DNA of 55,207 nt from Microbacterium sp. H83 (GCF_001650405.1 NZ_LWCU01000019.1:1-55207), one strand, 5' to 3'. Shown: positions 25,002 through 34,769, counted from the stretch's first letter. Numbers and translations are program-made. Notes: generated by a model not told the origin, from the letters alone.

Positions 25002-25262
25002 TCAGGCGAGTCGCTTCGCGAGCTCGTCGATCTTGTCCGGGCGGAACCCCGACCAGTGGTCTTCGTCCGTGACGATGACAGGCGCCTGCAGGTACCCGAG
25101 CGACTTGACCTGCTCGAGCGCAGCGGCGTCCTCGCTGAGGTCAACGACGTCGTACTCGATGCCTTTCGCATCCAGCGCGCGATACGTGGCCGTGCACTGC
25201 ACGCACGATGGCTTCGTGAACAGCGTGATCGCCTTGTCCCCGTTCGTCAGTGTGGTTGTCAT
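25002..25262 (-). CDS. nrdH: NrdH-like glutaredoxin/redoxin
   Basis: 86 residues, thioredoxin fold, with the redox motif KPSCVQC near residue 20, the cis-Pro segment YLQAPVIV and SGFRPDKI near the end, all typical of NrdH. NrdH reduces class Ib ribonucleotide reductase, which is not seen here. Preceded by AAGGAGGA. Third gene of the tcpA unit; it may assist disulfide or nucleotide metabolism during transfer (inference). Confidence 0.85.
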   Translation of the reverse strand: MTTTLTNGDKAITLFTKPSCVQCTATYRALDAKGIEYDVVDLSEDAAALEQVKSLGYLQAPVIVTDEDHWSGFRPDKIDELAKRLA

Positions 25263-25313
25263 GTGTGGTCTCTCCTCCTTTCTGGGTCTCGTTTGTTGAG
25301 CATGGTGGACAGT

Positions 25314-25595
25314 TCAGACACGGGCGGCAGCTCGGCGTTTGAGCCACACGAGGAGCGCGATCGCCGAGAGAAGGATCGCGGCGATGACGAGGATCTGACC
25401 CCATCCGAATCCGATGCCGTCGACGATCGGGATCACCGTCGCCTCGCCCTGCTCGAGTAGGTGGTACTGCAGCATCCAGACCCGGAGTGGATCGAGGAAC
25501 ATCCCCAGCGAGACGATGCCTGTGGCGAAGGCGAGCACGACGATCAGCAGCAGCGAGATCCAGTCGTCCTCGGAGACAGACGCTTGGTTGGACAT
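25314..25595 (-). CDS. Two-helix membrane protein
   Basis: 93 residues with two hydrophobic segments (SLLLIVVLAFATGIVSLGMF and ILVIAAILLSAIALLVWL) and a basic C terminus. It lies 17 bp after tcpA. May be a small conjugation-channel partner; family not recognised. Confidence 0.65.
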   Translation of the reverse strand: MSNQASVSEDDWISLLLIVVLAFATGIVSLGMFLDPLRVWMLQYHLLEQGEATVIPIVDGIGFGWGQILVIAAILLSAIALLVWLKRRAAARV

Positions 25596-25612
25596 GGGCT
25601 CCCTCTCTTTCG

Positions 25613-27727
25613 TCAGTGGCCGGCCGCGACGTCGGGACGGCGGTAGGTGATGACCTGGGTGTCCGACATGGTCAGCAGCCCCTCTTCCCCGGTTTCGAGA
25701 TCCCGGTACTCGATGGCGAGCTGTTCATCGTCCAGGACGTCGTTCTCGACGCCTTCGACGACGCCCCACATGCCGAGGCTCTCGTCGGTCTGCAGCAGGT
25801 CTCCGACCTCGAGCTCGACCGCGGGCCCGTCGATCGCTTCGCCGTATCCGTCGCCGTCGCCGTCGACCGCATCGTCGACGGCGTCCTCGTCGACGGGCTC
25901 CGGGACGAATCGGACGGCAGTGCGGGAAGGCAGCAGGGTGACGTTCCCCGGGCGCATCGTCTCGAGGCGCGCGGCCGCGGCCGCGGGATCCCACTCAACG
26001 ATCTCGGCGCCGGCCCACTCGTAGTAGTCCGGTTCGAGCTCCTCGCCCTCGCCGTCGTCGCCGATGATCGGCTCGGGGTCTTTCACCATCATCCGGCTGT
26101 AGTCGGGGATCTCCGGGCGCAGCGCAGCCAGGTGCTTCCAGTCCGCTTCGTCGGTGGAGTCGAGCTTGGCGGGGTCTGGCGTGTAGAACGCCTGGATCTC
26201 GACCGGCACCGACTCGCCGCTGAGGGTGACACCGCGACCACGCTTGTTGCGGGGGATGGCTACGCCGACCGCGAAGGAGTCCCACATCATGTTGGCGCCC
26301 TGTGGGGAGAGTCGACCGAAGCTGACGCGGGCGCCGAAGTTGTCGCGCATCTCACCGCCGAGGAACTCGACGTCGGGGCGCTGCAGACCCAGCAGAAGGT
26401 GGATCTTCGCGCTGCGGGCGAGGCGGGCGAGATCGGAGAGGAGATCCAGGACGGGCGCCTGAGCCGGCGCGCCCTTCGGCTTGACGGTCTTGTACCAGCG
26501 CTGCACTCGGGCCTTGAAGGTGGCGTACTCGTCGATGATCAGCGCGAGCGGGTCAAAGTCCTCAAGGCGAGCCGTTCCGTTCTCGAGCTGGGAGTACCGC
26601 TGTTCCATGAGTTCGTGTGCGGCGTGCAGCATCCGCACCTGGTGCTCGACCCGGGCGCCGACGAGCTCGACGTTGGGCCAGTCCCGGAAGCCGGCGAACT
26701 CAATCCGCTTTCCGTCGAGAACCCACACCCGCCAGTGCGCGTGAGTCAGGTGCGTCAGCACGGTGTGCTGGAAGCTGGTCTTACCGGAGCCGGTTCCGCC
26801 GATGACGAGGCAGTGCGGCGAGACCGCTGGATGCCAATGCTGGACCCCGCCGTCTTCGTCGACGCCGATCGGGATCTTGAACCCCTTGTAGGCGGAGTGG
26901 GTGAGAGCTGCGGCGGGGGTGACCTCGTGCAGCACCATGTCCGGCATGTTCGGGCGGACCTCGAAGAGGATCTTGTCTCCCTCCAGGTCCCATCGGGCAC
27001 GCCAGCGTCCGGGCAGCATCGACGAGACGACCTTCTCGATCGACGAGCGACGTGCGGCGATCGCCATCTTCGGTCCCACGTTGTGCTTGACCTCGATCTT
27101 GGACACCGATCCGTCTTCGGCGCTCGTCACCGACACCGTCGCGGACGGATCCACAACCTGCTTGATCACTTCGATCGCTCGCTGCTGCTCACGAGAGACG
27201 GGGTCCGTCTCCGGCGCGATCTCCACCACAAGCCAGCAGCGACGGGAGTTGTGCTTGCGCACTCGGTACTCCACTCCGAGCCGGCGACTCAGCCCGGCGA
27301 GGATCTGGTCGACGAAGCGAGGGTCGGTGTCGTCGACGTGGGAGGCCCAACGGATCTTGATGCGCTCGGGGACGCCGACCCACCCGCGCGTCCACTTCAC
27401 CGGTTCCACCAGAGCGCGCGTGGGCTGAGAGGCGCCCAGCAGAGGAAGCAGCGCTTCGATGGCGGGATCCATCCGACCGGCGCGCTGGAACGCTCGCACT
27501 CCCGCGACGATCGAACCCGCAGCCAGCACCACAGCCCCCACCCATACGAGAGGCACGAGGTTGGTGAAGGGGCGGACAGTGTTGAGGCCGGTGACAGCCG
27601 TCGCGATCGCGAGAGCCAACAGTGCGGGGATGATCCCAGTGAGCTGCCGGCGGGGCAGGACGCCGAGCGCGGTCACGGCCGGCGCAGTCGGCCGTGCCGG
27701 CGGACGGTTCGCCACACGAGTTGCCAT
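25613..27727 (-). CDS. FtsK/SpoIIIE-family conjugal DNA translocase (TcpA-like coupling protein)
   Basis: 704 residues; start at 27727 chosen because AGGAGGT lies 6 nt before this ATG. Two N-terminal membrane helices (about 29-48 and 57-78), Walker A GGTGSGKT (310-317), Walker B LALIIDE (ending 400), then LLLGLQRPDVEFLGGEMRDN as in the FtsK core, and an acidic C-terminal region. TcpA and related proteins drive plasmid DNA through the mating channel. Transcribed from motif-2 copy F, with a membrane protein and NrdH downstream. No relaxase is in sight. Confidence 0.88.
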   Translation of the reverse strand: MATRVANRPPARPTAPAVTALGVLPRRQLTGIIPALLALAIATAVTGLNTVRPFTNLVPLVWVGAVVLAAGSIVAGVRAFQRAGRMDPAIEALLPLLGASQPTRALVEPVKWTRGWVGVPERIKIRWASHVDDTDPRFVDQILAGLSRRLGVEYRVRKHNSRRCWLVVEIAPETDPVSREQQRAIEVIKQVVDPSATVSVTSAEDGSVSKIEVKHNVGPKMAIAARRSSIEKVVSSMLPGRWRARWDLEGDKILFEVRPNMPDMVLHEVTPAAALTHSAYKGFKIPIGVDEDGGVQHWHPAVSPHCLVIGGTGSGKTSFQHTVLTHLTHAHWRVWVLDGKRIEFAGFRDWPNVELVGARVEHQVRMLHAAHELMEQRYSQLENGTARLEDFDPLALIIDEYATFKARVQRWYKTVKPKGAPAQAPVLDLLSDLARLARSAKIHLLLGLQRPDVEFLGGEMRDNFGARVSFGRLSPQGANMMWDSFAVGVAIPRNKRGRGVTLSGESVPVEIQAFYTPDPAKLDSTDEADWKHLAALRPEIPDYSRMMVKDPEPIIGDDGEGEELEPDYYEWAGAEIVEWDPAAAAARLETMRPGNVTLLPSRTAVRFVPEPVDEDAVDDAVDGDGDGYGEAIDGPAVELEVGDLLQTDESLGMWGVVEGVENDVLDDEQLAIEYRDLETGEEGLLTMSDTQVITYRRPDVAAGH

Positions 27728-27770
27728 TCGATACCTCCTGGTGGGGTCGCGCTCTTCACGGCCCTCTGCG

Positions 27771-27804
27771 AGGTATAGGCCTGCGTTCGCTCCCTTCGCG
27801 GACA
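27771..27804 (-). promoter_or_regulatory. Motif-2 promoter-like element, copy F
   Basis: On the minus strand: TGTCCGCGAA (27804-27795), 13 bp, GGCCTATACCT (27781-27771), about 44 bp before the tcpA start. Same block spacing as the other copies. Confidence 0.7.
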
Positions 27805-28146
27805 TCAACGGTTCTCATCCCGCGTGCCGCACTCGTGATGTCCCTCCCGAAGCGAGTTCGCTCAACACGGCGGCGGAGGGGTGTAGCGCTCGATCGTCAC
27901 GCGCATCAGCGCAATACCCACGCAACCATCGCGCATGCCCCCCGCTTGACACGGGTGATAGGATCAGCCCGAACGGCGTTCTGCCGCAGGCACGGTTGTC
28001 GGCACGGGCTGAACCCCTCCCCCCTGTAGCTATTTCCAGACGTCGAGGTCGCGCAGTTATGGCGCAATATCGCGGCGCATATCAGCGGAACATCGCCACG
28101 CACACGCCGAGATCGGCGTCATCGTTGCCTCAGCGGGCAGCGTGGA
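27805..28146. other. Non-coding region with phased GCAATA-like boxes
   Basis: 342 bp between the tcpA promoter and the end of the tandem-domain DNA-binding gene. Related boxes occur at 27911 (GCAATA), 27922 (GCAACC) and 27933 (GCATGC), and at 28053 (GCAGTT), 28064 (GCAATA) and 28077 (GCATAT), roughly one helical turn apart. They resemble the 38327 repeats. A binding site for partition, replication or transfer-origin proteins is possible. No gene seen. Confidence 0.45.
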
Positions 28147-28752
28147 TCACTCGTCGACGTCGGATGGCGTGCTCGAGCGCTGCGCTTGAATCTCCCGGCG
28201 CCGCTCCCATTCACCGCGTAGCCAGTCCCCTTGCCGCTGCGCTGCAGCACGACTGATCCCTCGAGCTCGCGCCGGCGCCGGCGGGAAGGGCGCTCCTTCG
28301 TTGTAGAGATGCTCGAGCCGATCCGCTTCACGCTCGAAGGATGCCGCGACCAACCCCGCCAGAGAGGGAGCGCCCTCAGCCTCGTCCCGCGTCGCCCACC
28401 ACGCGGCCTTGAGCCGGGCGTGTAGATCGACGGGAAGGTAGTACGCCTGATGGGCGTACCCGGTGGCACCCCGAGGGTTCACCCCTTGCGCGCGAGCCGG
28501 GGATGACGGGAAGGGCTCGCCACCGTTGAAGGTCTCCTCGAGGCGACATGCCTCGCGCGCAAAGGCGACCTCGACGAGGCCCGCCAGAGAGGGAGCGCCC
28601 TCAGCCTCGTCCCGCGTCGCCCACCACGCGGCTTTGAGCCGCGTGTGCAGCGCGGTGGGGATGAAGTACGAGAACGAGCGATACCCAGTGGCCGATGCTC
28701 GGCCAGCGGGGCGCGGGGGTTCTTCGGCGGCGTTGACGTCTCTTGTTGGCAC
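28147..28752 (-). CDS. Tandem-domain centromere-binding-like protein
   Basis: 201 residues from a GTG without a clear ribosome binding site. Two near-identical halves: GYRSFSYFIPTALHTRLKAA and GYAHQAYYLPVDLHARLKAA, each followed by WWATRDEAEGAPSLAGLV and ending RLE..(F/Y)N.G.PFP. Known relatives (recalled, not searched) are single-domain ParB-like proteins of actinobacterial plasmids that bind centromere repeats. The duplication could give two DNA-binding heads in one chain. It sits beside a cluster of GCAATA-like boxes and far from parA. Confidence 0.65.
   Translation of the reverse strand: MPTRDVNAAEEPPRPAGRASATGYRSFSYFIPTALHTRLKAAWWATRDEAEGAPSLAGLVEVAFAREACRLEETFNGGEPFPSSPARAQGVNPRGATGYAHQAYYLPVDLHARLKAAWWATRDEAEGAPSLAGLVAASFEREADRLEHLYNEGAPFPPAPARARGISRAAAQRQGDWLRGEWERRREIQAQRSSTPSDVDE
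28355..28632. repeat. 53-bp exact direct repeat inside the tandem-domain gene
   Basis: 28355-28407 is identical to 28580-28632, an offset of 225 bp or exactly 75 codons. Codons are identical as well as the protein, so the duplication is recent or kept alike by gene conversion. Flanking parts of the two domains have diverged much more. Confidence 0.85.
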
Positions 28753-28875
28753 GAATCGCAGACTGGAAATGATGAGTTGCCCCGGTTTCTAGGGGCGTCG
28801 GGTTCCCTCACCATACCTGTCGGCGTTGCGGCCGCGTGTGCTTTCCGGCCCGCATTCCCGCTGTTTCCAGGGGGG

Positions 28876-30120
28876 TCAGAGCCGCCGGCACGTCCCGTCT
28901 GCGGGGCAGACCTCGATGCCGTAAAGCCGCAGGAACTCCTCGGGGTTCACGAAGTCTGCGTACATTGCCGGCGCACCGAGAGAGCCGGCCGTGGTCAGCT
29001 GCGCGACCGCGGGGTTGGTGTTGCCCGTGGTGCTGACAGCCAGATGCAAGTGGCAGCCACCGCTCGGTGGGACGTTGCCGGTGACGCCGATCTGCTGGCC
29101 GGCGGTGACTTCGTCGCCGACGTCGACCAGGCGCTCGCTCTTGTACATGTGGAGGTAGCTCACAGTGAACCCGTCTGGGTGCCGGATCGACAGCCACAAC
29201 GTGCTGCTCAGCGTGACCGTGCCAGGCAGGACCGCGTAGACGGGGTCGCCGCACGGCCCGGGCCACTGCTGCAGGTCGATGCCGGCGTGCCAGCTCGAGG
29301 CGCCCGGCACCGTGACCTCACGGGGGCCGTAGCCGGACGTCATCTGGTAGCCGGGATCCATCGGGTAGGCAGCCTGTCCGACGACGGTGCCGCCCTCGCA
29401 GCTGACCGAGCCTCCGACCGCGGTGATGATCTGCTGTGCGGCCGTCTCCCACTTGTCATAGGCATCGGGGTAGGCCGAGACCTGCACGGTCTGCGCGGCC
29501 TTGCCGAGCGGCATGCTCTCCCACCCAGGAACGTCCAGCAGGCCGCGCGGTGAGCCCTGGTTGGGGCCCTCGGGGCCACCGAAGAACGCCTTGGTGGCGT
29601 AGGTCGGGTCCATGAGCTCTGCAACGGTTCCCCACCCGGAGACGCGCTGCTGGAAGAAGTTGACGGAGTCGTGGTCGCTGCCAACTGCATCGTGTGGGTA
29701 GTCCAGTGATGCCGGCACGCTCGAGTTGGCGTACATCTTCAGCCCCGACTCCTGCAGCGCGGTCATGATCGCGATCTGCTGGCCCTTGACCGAGACGCCG
29801 AGGGAACGCGCGATCGAGAGGATGGTTGCGGCGTGGTTGAGCTCAGTGGGTCCGAGGGTGCGCTTGGAGCCTCCGGTGGTCTCTACCTCGAGCGAGCTCG
29901 TCGGCGATGTTCCCGTGGTGGTGCATTCGCCAGATCCGGAACCCATGCTGCTGCCCAGCAGCACCATGATGAACATGGTGTAGCCGCCGAAGAGCACCAC
30001 GGGCACGAGGATCAAGGCGACAACCCACAGGATGACCTTGCGCGAACCGCGGGGCTCGCCCTCCGCGTCGACGCCAGGCAAGTCACTGGGCGCGGCGGGC
30101 CGCTCGAGGGTGGTGGACAT
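28876..30120 (-). CDS. Membrane-anchored cell-wall hydrolase with M23 peptidase domain (VirB1-like role)
   Basis: 414 residues. One N-terminal transmembrane helix (about 29-54). The middle has a lysozyme-like pattern (GQQIAIMTALQESGLKM with catalytic-type Glu, then VNFFQQR). The C-terminal M23/LytM zinc peptidase has WHAGIDL and CHLHLAV. Such two-headed enzymes open peptidoglycan for the conjugation channel. Last gene of the transfer operon, 8 bp after the VirB6-like gene. Confidence 0.87.
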   Translation of the reverse strand: MSTTLERPAAPSDLPGVDAEGEPRGSRKVILWVVALILVPVVLFGGYTMFIMVLLGSSMGSGSGECTTTGTSPTSSLEVETTGGSKRTLGPTELNHAATILSIARSLGVSVKGQQIAIMTALQESGLKMYANSSVPASLDYPHDAVGSDHDSVNFFQQRVSGWGTVAELMDPTYATKAFFGGPEGPNQGSPRGLLDVPGWESMPLGKAAQTVQVSAYPDAYDKWETAAQQIITAVGGSVSCEGGTVVGQAAYPMDPGYQMTSGYGPREVTVPGASSWHAGIDLQQWPGPCGDPVYAVLPGTVTLSSTLWLSIRHPDGFTVSYLHMYKSERLVDVGDEVTAGQQIGVTGNVPPSGGCHLHLAVSTTGNTNPAVAQLTTAGSLGAPAMYADFVNPEEFLRLYGIEVCPADGTCRRL

Positions 30121-30128
30121 CCGTCAGC

Positions 30129-32186
30129 TCACCCCCGGGTGATGGCGAGCCGGCTGCGCAGCTCGGCGCTGCGCGGCGAACGAGCTCCGCGTGCCGCGAG
30201 TGAGGAGATGTCGACGACTCCCCCGACCGGACGACGCTCGATGTGTCCCATGCCAGTCGAATCCACGACGATCCGGCGGGGCGCGTCCGGCGTCCGCGGG
30301 GTTCGCGTCGGCGGGGTGGGCTCCACCACCAGCGGTACAACCTTCGTCGACGTCGTCCGGGGCTCCTCGGCTGCCCGGTGAGATCCGCCCTGTACTGCGG
30401 AGGCACCGGCCGTGATCGCTTTGCCGGCGCTCTTCTGCGCCACCCGGCCTCCGACCTCGATCGCGGCTGCGCCGGCAGCTCCTGCGACGCCGCCGGCGGC
30501 CGCGCCCTTGGCAATGCGCGCACTAGTGAAGATGAGATCTGCGGTCTTGGAGGCCGTAGCTGCAGCCCCTGCCGCTCCTGCCCCACCAGGGCCGCGCTGA
30601 GACGGCGGCAGCGCCGCGCGGCCAGAGGAGCCTCCGGGGGGCGCCACGGGCGGCGTGGAGGGCGCAGGAGCGCGCGTGGCGGTCATTGTGCCGATGTCCT
30701 GCGCCGCGGCAGGGCCGAAGTTGATCGAGCGGGCGTCGATGTTCCGGTCGGGGCGGCGCAGCGCCGCGGCCGCGACGGTCGACACCGCACTCATCGCTGC
30801 GACGGCCTTGACGCCGTCCCGTTCGGCGGCGCCACCCTTGCCCATGCCGAACTTTGACAGCTGCTCGGCCATCGACCGCCCGGCTTTCTTCGCCATTCGC
30901 TTCGCGCGGACGAGCATGAAGACCAGCACGCACATCACCAGCGTCGCGAATCCCATCTGCGCGACGACCGGGATCCCGAGTCCGCTCAGACCGGTGATGA
31001 TGGCGACGGTCAGCTTGAGCACGGCAGCCATCACCACGGCCATGAAGACGATCGCCACCAGCCCCATGAAGGTGTCCGCGAGGGACTTCCACAGCGGGTA
31101 GCGGTTGATCGGGAGGATGCCGATGTAGACGTTCCACATCGTCTTGAGGGCTGCGATGAGGAAGCCGATCACCGTCACCAGGAACAGCACCCCGAATGCC
31201 ATCGGCAGGAGGAACAGCGCCAGGGCGCCGGGAGTCATCGTGACCGCGGTGGCCACCTGGCCGAAGTTGGGGTTCTGGTTGTACGTCTTCGCGGCCTCGT
31301 CGCAGGCGCCGACGGCGTCGCGGACCTCGTTGCCACCGGTGTTGATGGGCGCGGAACTGGTCATCGTCTCGGTGAACGTGCTGGCGCAGGCTCCCTCGAG
31401 GGCGTGGCCGAAGGCGATCGTCTGGGCGGGGATCTTCACGAAGATGTCGACCAGCTGAGAGGACACTGCCGCGCTGAGCATGTTCTCGGAGTCGAGGGTG
31501 GTGTTGTTGATGTCGTCGCTGACGACGGCCGCGGCGATCTGCCCGCCGTAGTCCTGCGCCGTGTCGAGGGCGCCGCCGGCGGCGGTGAGGCTGGCGACGG
31601 GGTTGGCGAGGAGGCCGGTGGCGAGGACGGCGCACGTCGCGGAGATCACGATCTCTGCCCACCCGGTGGAGTGTCGGCCGAGCATGATCGCGATGCCGGC
31701 GATGCCGCCCGCGATCATCAGTGCGAACGGGATCCAGTTGATCTCGCCCAGGAACCCCTCGACGACGTCGGCCAGTGCCCCGAAGGGAGCCGCGATCACT
31801 CCGACCCACTCGAAGGACAGCAGCCAGTTGCAGAACCAGATCATCCACGACACCAAGCCCAGGTGCCCGGTCCAGATCGGGTCCAGCCATGCGGCGATGA
31901 AGGCCTTGCCCCAGTTGAAGATGTCGCCGCGATCGAGGGGGAGAACCGTGTAGGAGGACAGCGGTACTCCCCCGCTGTCGGTGATGTCGCCGCCGAGCAG
32001 GAACGGTGCCGCGCCGGCGCCGTCTGCGGCATAGGCCCAGTACGTGTTGCCGAACAGGATCAGGAACACGTCGACGAAGACGACGGCGAGGATGCGGGTC
32101 CACCAAGGGTGCTCGTGTGCCCAGAAACGGACGCGCCAGAACGCGCCGCCGAGGGTTGCGAAGGTATGCCGGTAGAAGGTGATCAT
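30129..32186 (-). CDS. VirB6/TrbL-like polytopic conjugation membrane protein
   Basis: 685 residues. About eight hydrophobic segments in the first 430 residues, including a block near residue 330 (LFLLPMAFGVLFLVTVIGFL). The C-terminal 250 residues are Ala/Gly/Pro-rich, basic and probably cytoplasmic. Layout and position after virB4 match the VirB6/TrbL/TcpH channel protein. Start overlaps the VirB4 stop (ATGA). Confidence 0.8.
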   Translation of the reverse strand: MITFYRHTFATLGGAFWRVRFWAHEHPWWTRILAVVFVDVFLILFGNTYWAYAADGAGAAPFLLGGDITDSGGVPLSSYTVLPLDRGDIFNWGKAFIAAWLDPIWTGHLGLVSWMIWFCNWLLSFEWVGVIAAPFGALADVVEGFLGEINWIPFALMIAGGIAGIAIMLGRHSTGWAEIVISATCAVLATGLLANPVASLTAAGGALDTAQDYGGQIAAAVVSDDINNTTLDSENMLSAAVSSQLVDIFVKIPAQTIAFGHALEGACASTFTETMTSSAPINTGGNEVRDAVGACDEAAKTYNQNPNFGQVATAVTMTPGALALFLLPMAFGVLFLVTVIGFLIAALKTMWNVYIGILPINRYPLWKSLADTFMGLVAIVFMAVVMAAVLKLTVAIITGLSGLGIPVVAQMGFATLVMCVLVFMLVRAKRMAKKAGRSMAEQLSKFGMGKGGAAERDGVKAVAAMSAVSTVAAAALRRPDRNIDARSINFGPAAAQDIGTMTATRAPAPSTPPVAPPGGSSGRAALPPSQRGPGGAGAAGAAATASKTADLIFTSARIAKGAAAGGVAGAAGAAAIEVGGRVAQKSAGKAITAGASAVQGGSHRAAEEPRTTSTKVVPLVVEPTPPTRTPRTPDAPRRIVVDSTGMGHIERRPVGGVVDISSLAARGARSPRSAELRSRLAITRG

Positions 32187-34714
32187 GGTGCCACCAAGGA
32201 CGGCGTGGACAGTACGGCTTCGCGGCGGTCGGGACGCTCGGGGAGAGTCTTGCGGAACTTCCCGATCCGGCCGCGCTGGTCACGCACGAGGCCCTCGCCG
32301 CGCCGGTCGGCGGCGACCTTTCCATCCGGGCCCAGTGGCGAGAGATCCTCGGTGACGACCTTCACCATGGTTGCGTCGGCGGGCTCGCCAGTCAGCCACT
32401 CGATCGCACGACGGGCGAGATCCTTGTCGGTCTGTCGCATGACGTAGCGGGTCTTGAGGAGACCGCGGGTCTGCGTCTCTCCGAAGTCGGCGGGGTCGTG
32501 AGAGCCGAGGGCGAAGTAGGCGCGGTGCTTGCGTCCGTCGCGGATCCCGATGCGCAGGTCTCGCTCACCCTCGGGTGACTGAGTGATGTGGTGTGTCTCG
32601 TCGAAGTAGGCGCCGGCGAGCTCGCGCGGGTTCATGAAGCAGACCTCGCGCGAGATCCCCATGAGCATCGCGTACATGGCGCGGCCGTAGATCTTTTCCA
32701 GGGGCATCTCGTCGAACAGGTGCGCGTGCTCGAGCTCGGTCTTGTCAGGCAGCGACAGCCCGTGGGTGAGGAACACGATCGCGCGGGAGTCCAGGTTGAC
32801 GGCGGGCAGCCCGTCGTCGAAGAGCACTTCGCCGATGTCCTTGGAGGCAACCAGGTTGATGAGCCCGCCGAGCTCGTCGCTCTCGGGGGACGTGATGCTC
32901 TTGAGGTGCGCGGTCAGCCGGCCGAGGCTGGTGATGTCGTGGGCGGCGACGTACTCCGGCTCGAGCAGCCGGGACAGAGCGACACCGCGGGAGTCGCGGG
33001 CGCGGATGCCGAGCATGACCGCGAAGAGGCTCTGCACCATGCGCGCACCCACACGGGGCCCGAAGACGCGCAGCGGGTCCAGCGAGTACTCCGGGGCCAT
33101 CAGGTCGACGATCGTGGTGGTGTCGGGGCGCAGGCTCTGCGCGAAGGTCGCGTACTCCTTGGATTCGGTGCGGTCGATCGCGACGACGCGGCCGTTGCGG
33201 TCGACGGTGTCGCCCATGTCGCACTTGAGGAGCACGCTCTTGCCGGCGCCGAGCTCTGCCACGACGCCGAAGCTGGCGCTGGTGTCTGCCTGAATGCTGC
33301 CGTCTGCGTCTCGGAGGATCGGGGTGTGCCGTGCCGTCGAGATGTTCTCGCCGAATCGGGCGCCCTTCTCGTCGCCGAGCTCGTTGCTGACCAGGGGGAC
33401 GCTGGTGGCGAATTCGCGGCCGGTGGTGATCTGGGTGAGCTCGCGGACGATGCGGCCGGTGGCGGTGCCGGGGAGCATCGCCCACCAGAGCTCTTCCTGA
33501 CCTCCCAGCGGAGCCTCGAGGAGGAAGTCTGCGCGCTTGTACTCGTCGGCGACGAACCGGGCCTTCGCCTTGGCGAGGTCGGCGCTGTCGGCGCCGACTG
33601 CGAGCAGGATCGTCGCTTGTACCTCGACCTCCTTGTCCGAGCGGTTGAGCGAGGCGTGGTACGCCGCGAGGGTCTCCGCGATCTCGCCCAGGTCGTTGCC
33701 GCCGCCGGTGATGGTGGCGGTTCCCTCCTGGTGCTTGTACTGCTCCTCGAGCGCGGATTCGGCCTTCTTGTTGCGGCGCTTGACCTCGTCGGCGCCGGTG
33801 ACGGTCAGCCGCACGGCCCAGTCGACGTCGAGGGGGAGCTGGTCGACGTGCGAGATCCACTCCACCCCGGGAGAGACCCAGCCGGCCTTGGGCGCTCCCA
33901 CGAGCGCCTGGATCACCTGGTAGGAGGACGCCTCGTCGGCGTAGGGGCTGTGCACCTTGACGTAGCGGCGCTTGAACGGGAGGAACTGCTGCCCGGACTT
34001 CGGGTTGATGTCGCTCTGCCCGCCCTCGTCGATCCAGGGGTTGGGCATCGAGGATGGCATCTGGAAATGTGCGAGGTCATCGGCGGTGAAGCCGTCGTCG
34101 TCAGCTCCCTGTGCCGGCGGGACCGGTGCGGCGGTGTCGACGGCGAGGCCGCGCTGCTGTGAGTGCAGCGCGATCCAGATCTGCTCGGCCGGGGTTGCGC
34201 GAGTCGGCTGGAAAGCCGAGGGGATGCGGACCTCGATCTCCTTCGCCATCTGAGCCACTGCTGCGATCTCGGCGTCGGACGGCAGCTGTCGGGGCAGCGC
34301 GAGGCTGTCGCGCAGCTTGGTGTCCGCTGCCCGCAGTGCGGACATCGCACGAGCCTTCACGGATCCTGCCGCCAGTGGTACGGAGAACCAGAACGCGCGT
34401 GTTCCGAGCGGGATCTGCTCGAGCGCGTCCAGGGTCAGCTCAACCTCTCGCGCCCAGTCGGGGCACTCGTCGATGCGAACACCGTCCAGCATGCGCTCGA
34501 CGATGGCGACAGGGTCCAGATCCGCGCACAGGCCGAGCAGGAGCCCCTCGCCGCGGTGGGCCTGGAAGAGGGCCTGGTGGTGGGCCTTGACGAGCTGCTT
34601 GGTCGCGGCGGTGCCGTAGGCGTAGGGAAGCGGCTGCAGCCGCCACGTCGCCCAGACCACGCCCGAGCGCGTCCACATGAGGTTGGCTGTCATGGCTGTC
34701 GCGGGAATCTGCAT
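32183..34714 (-). CDS. virB4: VirB4-family conjugation ATPase
   Basis: 843 residues from the ATG at 34714; a longer frame to 34828 would run into the TcpE gene. Walker A GVVAELGAGKSVLLK (GAGKS at about 489-493), a Walker B-like AYFDETHHI, and the post-Walker GSHDPADFGE. It energises the mating channel. It lies between TcpE and VirB6-like genes. The N-terminal 450 residues are less typical, as usual for Gram-positive VirB4 proteins. Confidence 0.9.
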   Translation of the reverse strand: MQIPATAMTANLMWTRSGVVWATWRLQPLPYAYGTAATKQLVKAHHQALFQAHRGEGLLLGLCADLDPVAIVERMLDGVRIDECPDWAREVELTLDALEQIPLGTRAFWFSVPLAAGSVKARAMSALRAADTKLRDSLALPRQLPSDAEIAAVAQMAKEIEVRIPSAFQPTRATPAEQIWIALHSQQRGLAVDTAAPVPPAQGADDDGFTADDLAHFQMPSSMPNPWIDEGGQSDINPKSGQQFLPFKRRYVKVHSPYADEASSYQVIQALVGAPKAGWVSPGVEWISHVDQLPLDVDWAVRLTVTGADEVKRRNKKAESALEEQYKHQEGTATITGGGNDLGEIAETLAAYHASLNRSDKEVEVQATILLAVGADSADLAKAKARFVADEYKRADFLLEAPLGGQEELWWAMLPGTATGRIVRELTQITTGREFATSVPLVSNELGDEKGARFGENISTARHTPILRDADGSIQADTSASFGVVAELGAGKSVLLKCDMGDTVDRNGRVVAIDRTESKEYATFAQSLRPDTTTIVDLMAPEYSLDPLRVFGPRVGARMVQSLFAVMLGIRARDSRGVALSRLLEPEYVAAHDITSLGRLTAHLKSITSPESDELGGLINLVASKDIGEVLFDDGLPAVNLDSRAIVFLTHGLSLPDKTELEHAHLFDEMPLEKIYGRAMYAMLMGISREVCFMNPRELAGAYFDETHHITQSPEGERDLRIGIRDGRKHRAYFALGSHDPADFGETQTRGLLKTRYVMRQTDKDLARRAIEWLTGEPADATMVKVVTEDLSPLGPDGKVAADRRGEGLVRDQRGRIGKFRKTLPERPDRREAVLSTPSLVAP

Positions 34715-34769
34715 CGTCGTCTCGTCTTTCAGTCGGTCGGTTCGGTGAGGGGAGCGGGTGAGGTCTCGG

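Noticed and set aside
25487..27778. 763-residue plus-strand open frame opposite tcpA
   Set aside because: Shadow frame of high-GC DNA: it is antisense to a protein with intact FtsK motifs, has no family features and is dominated by Asp/Gly/Val typical of reverse frames.
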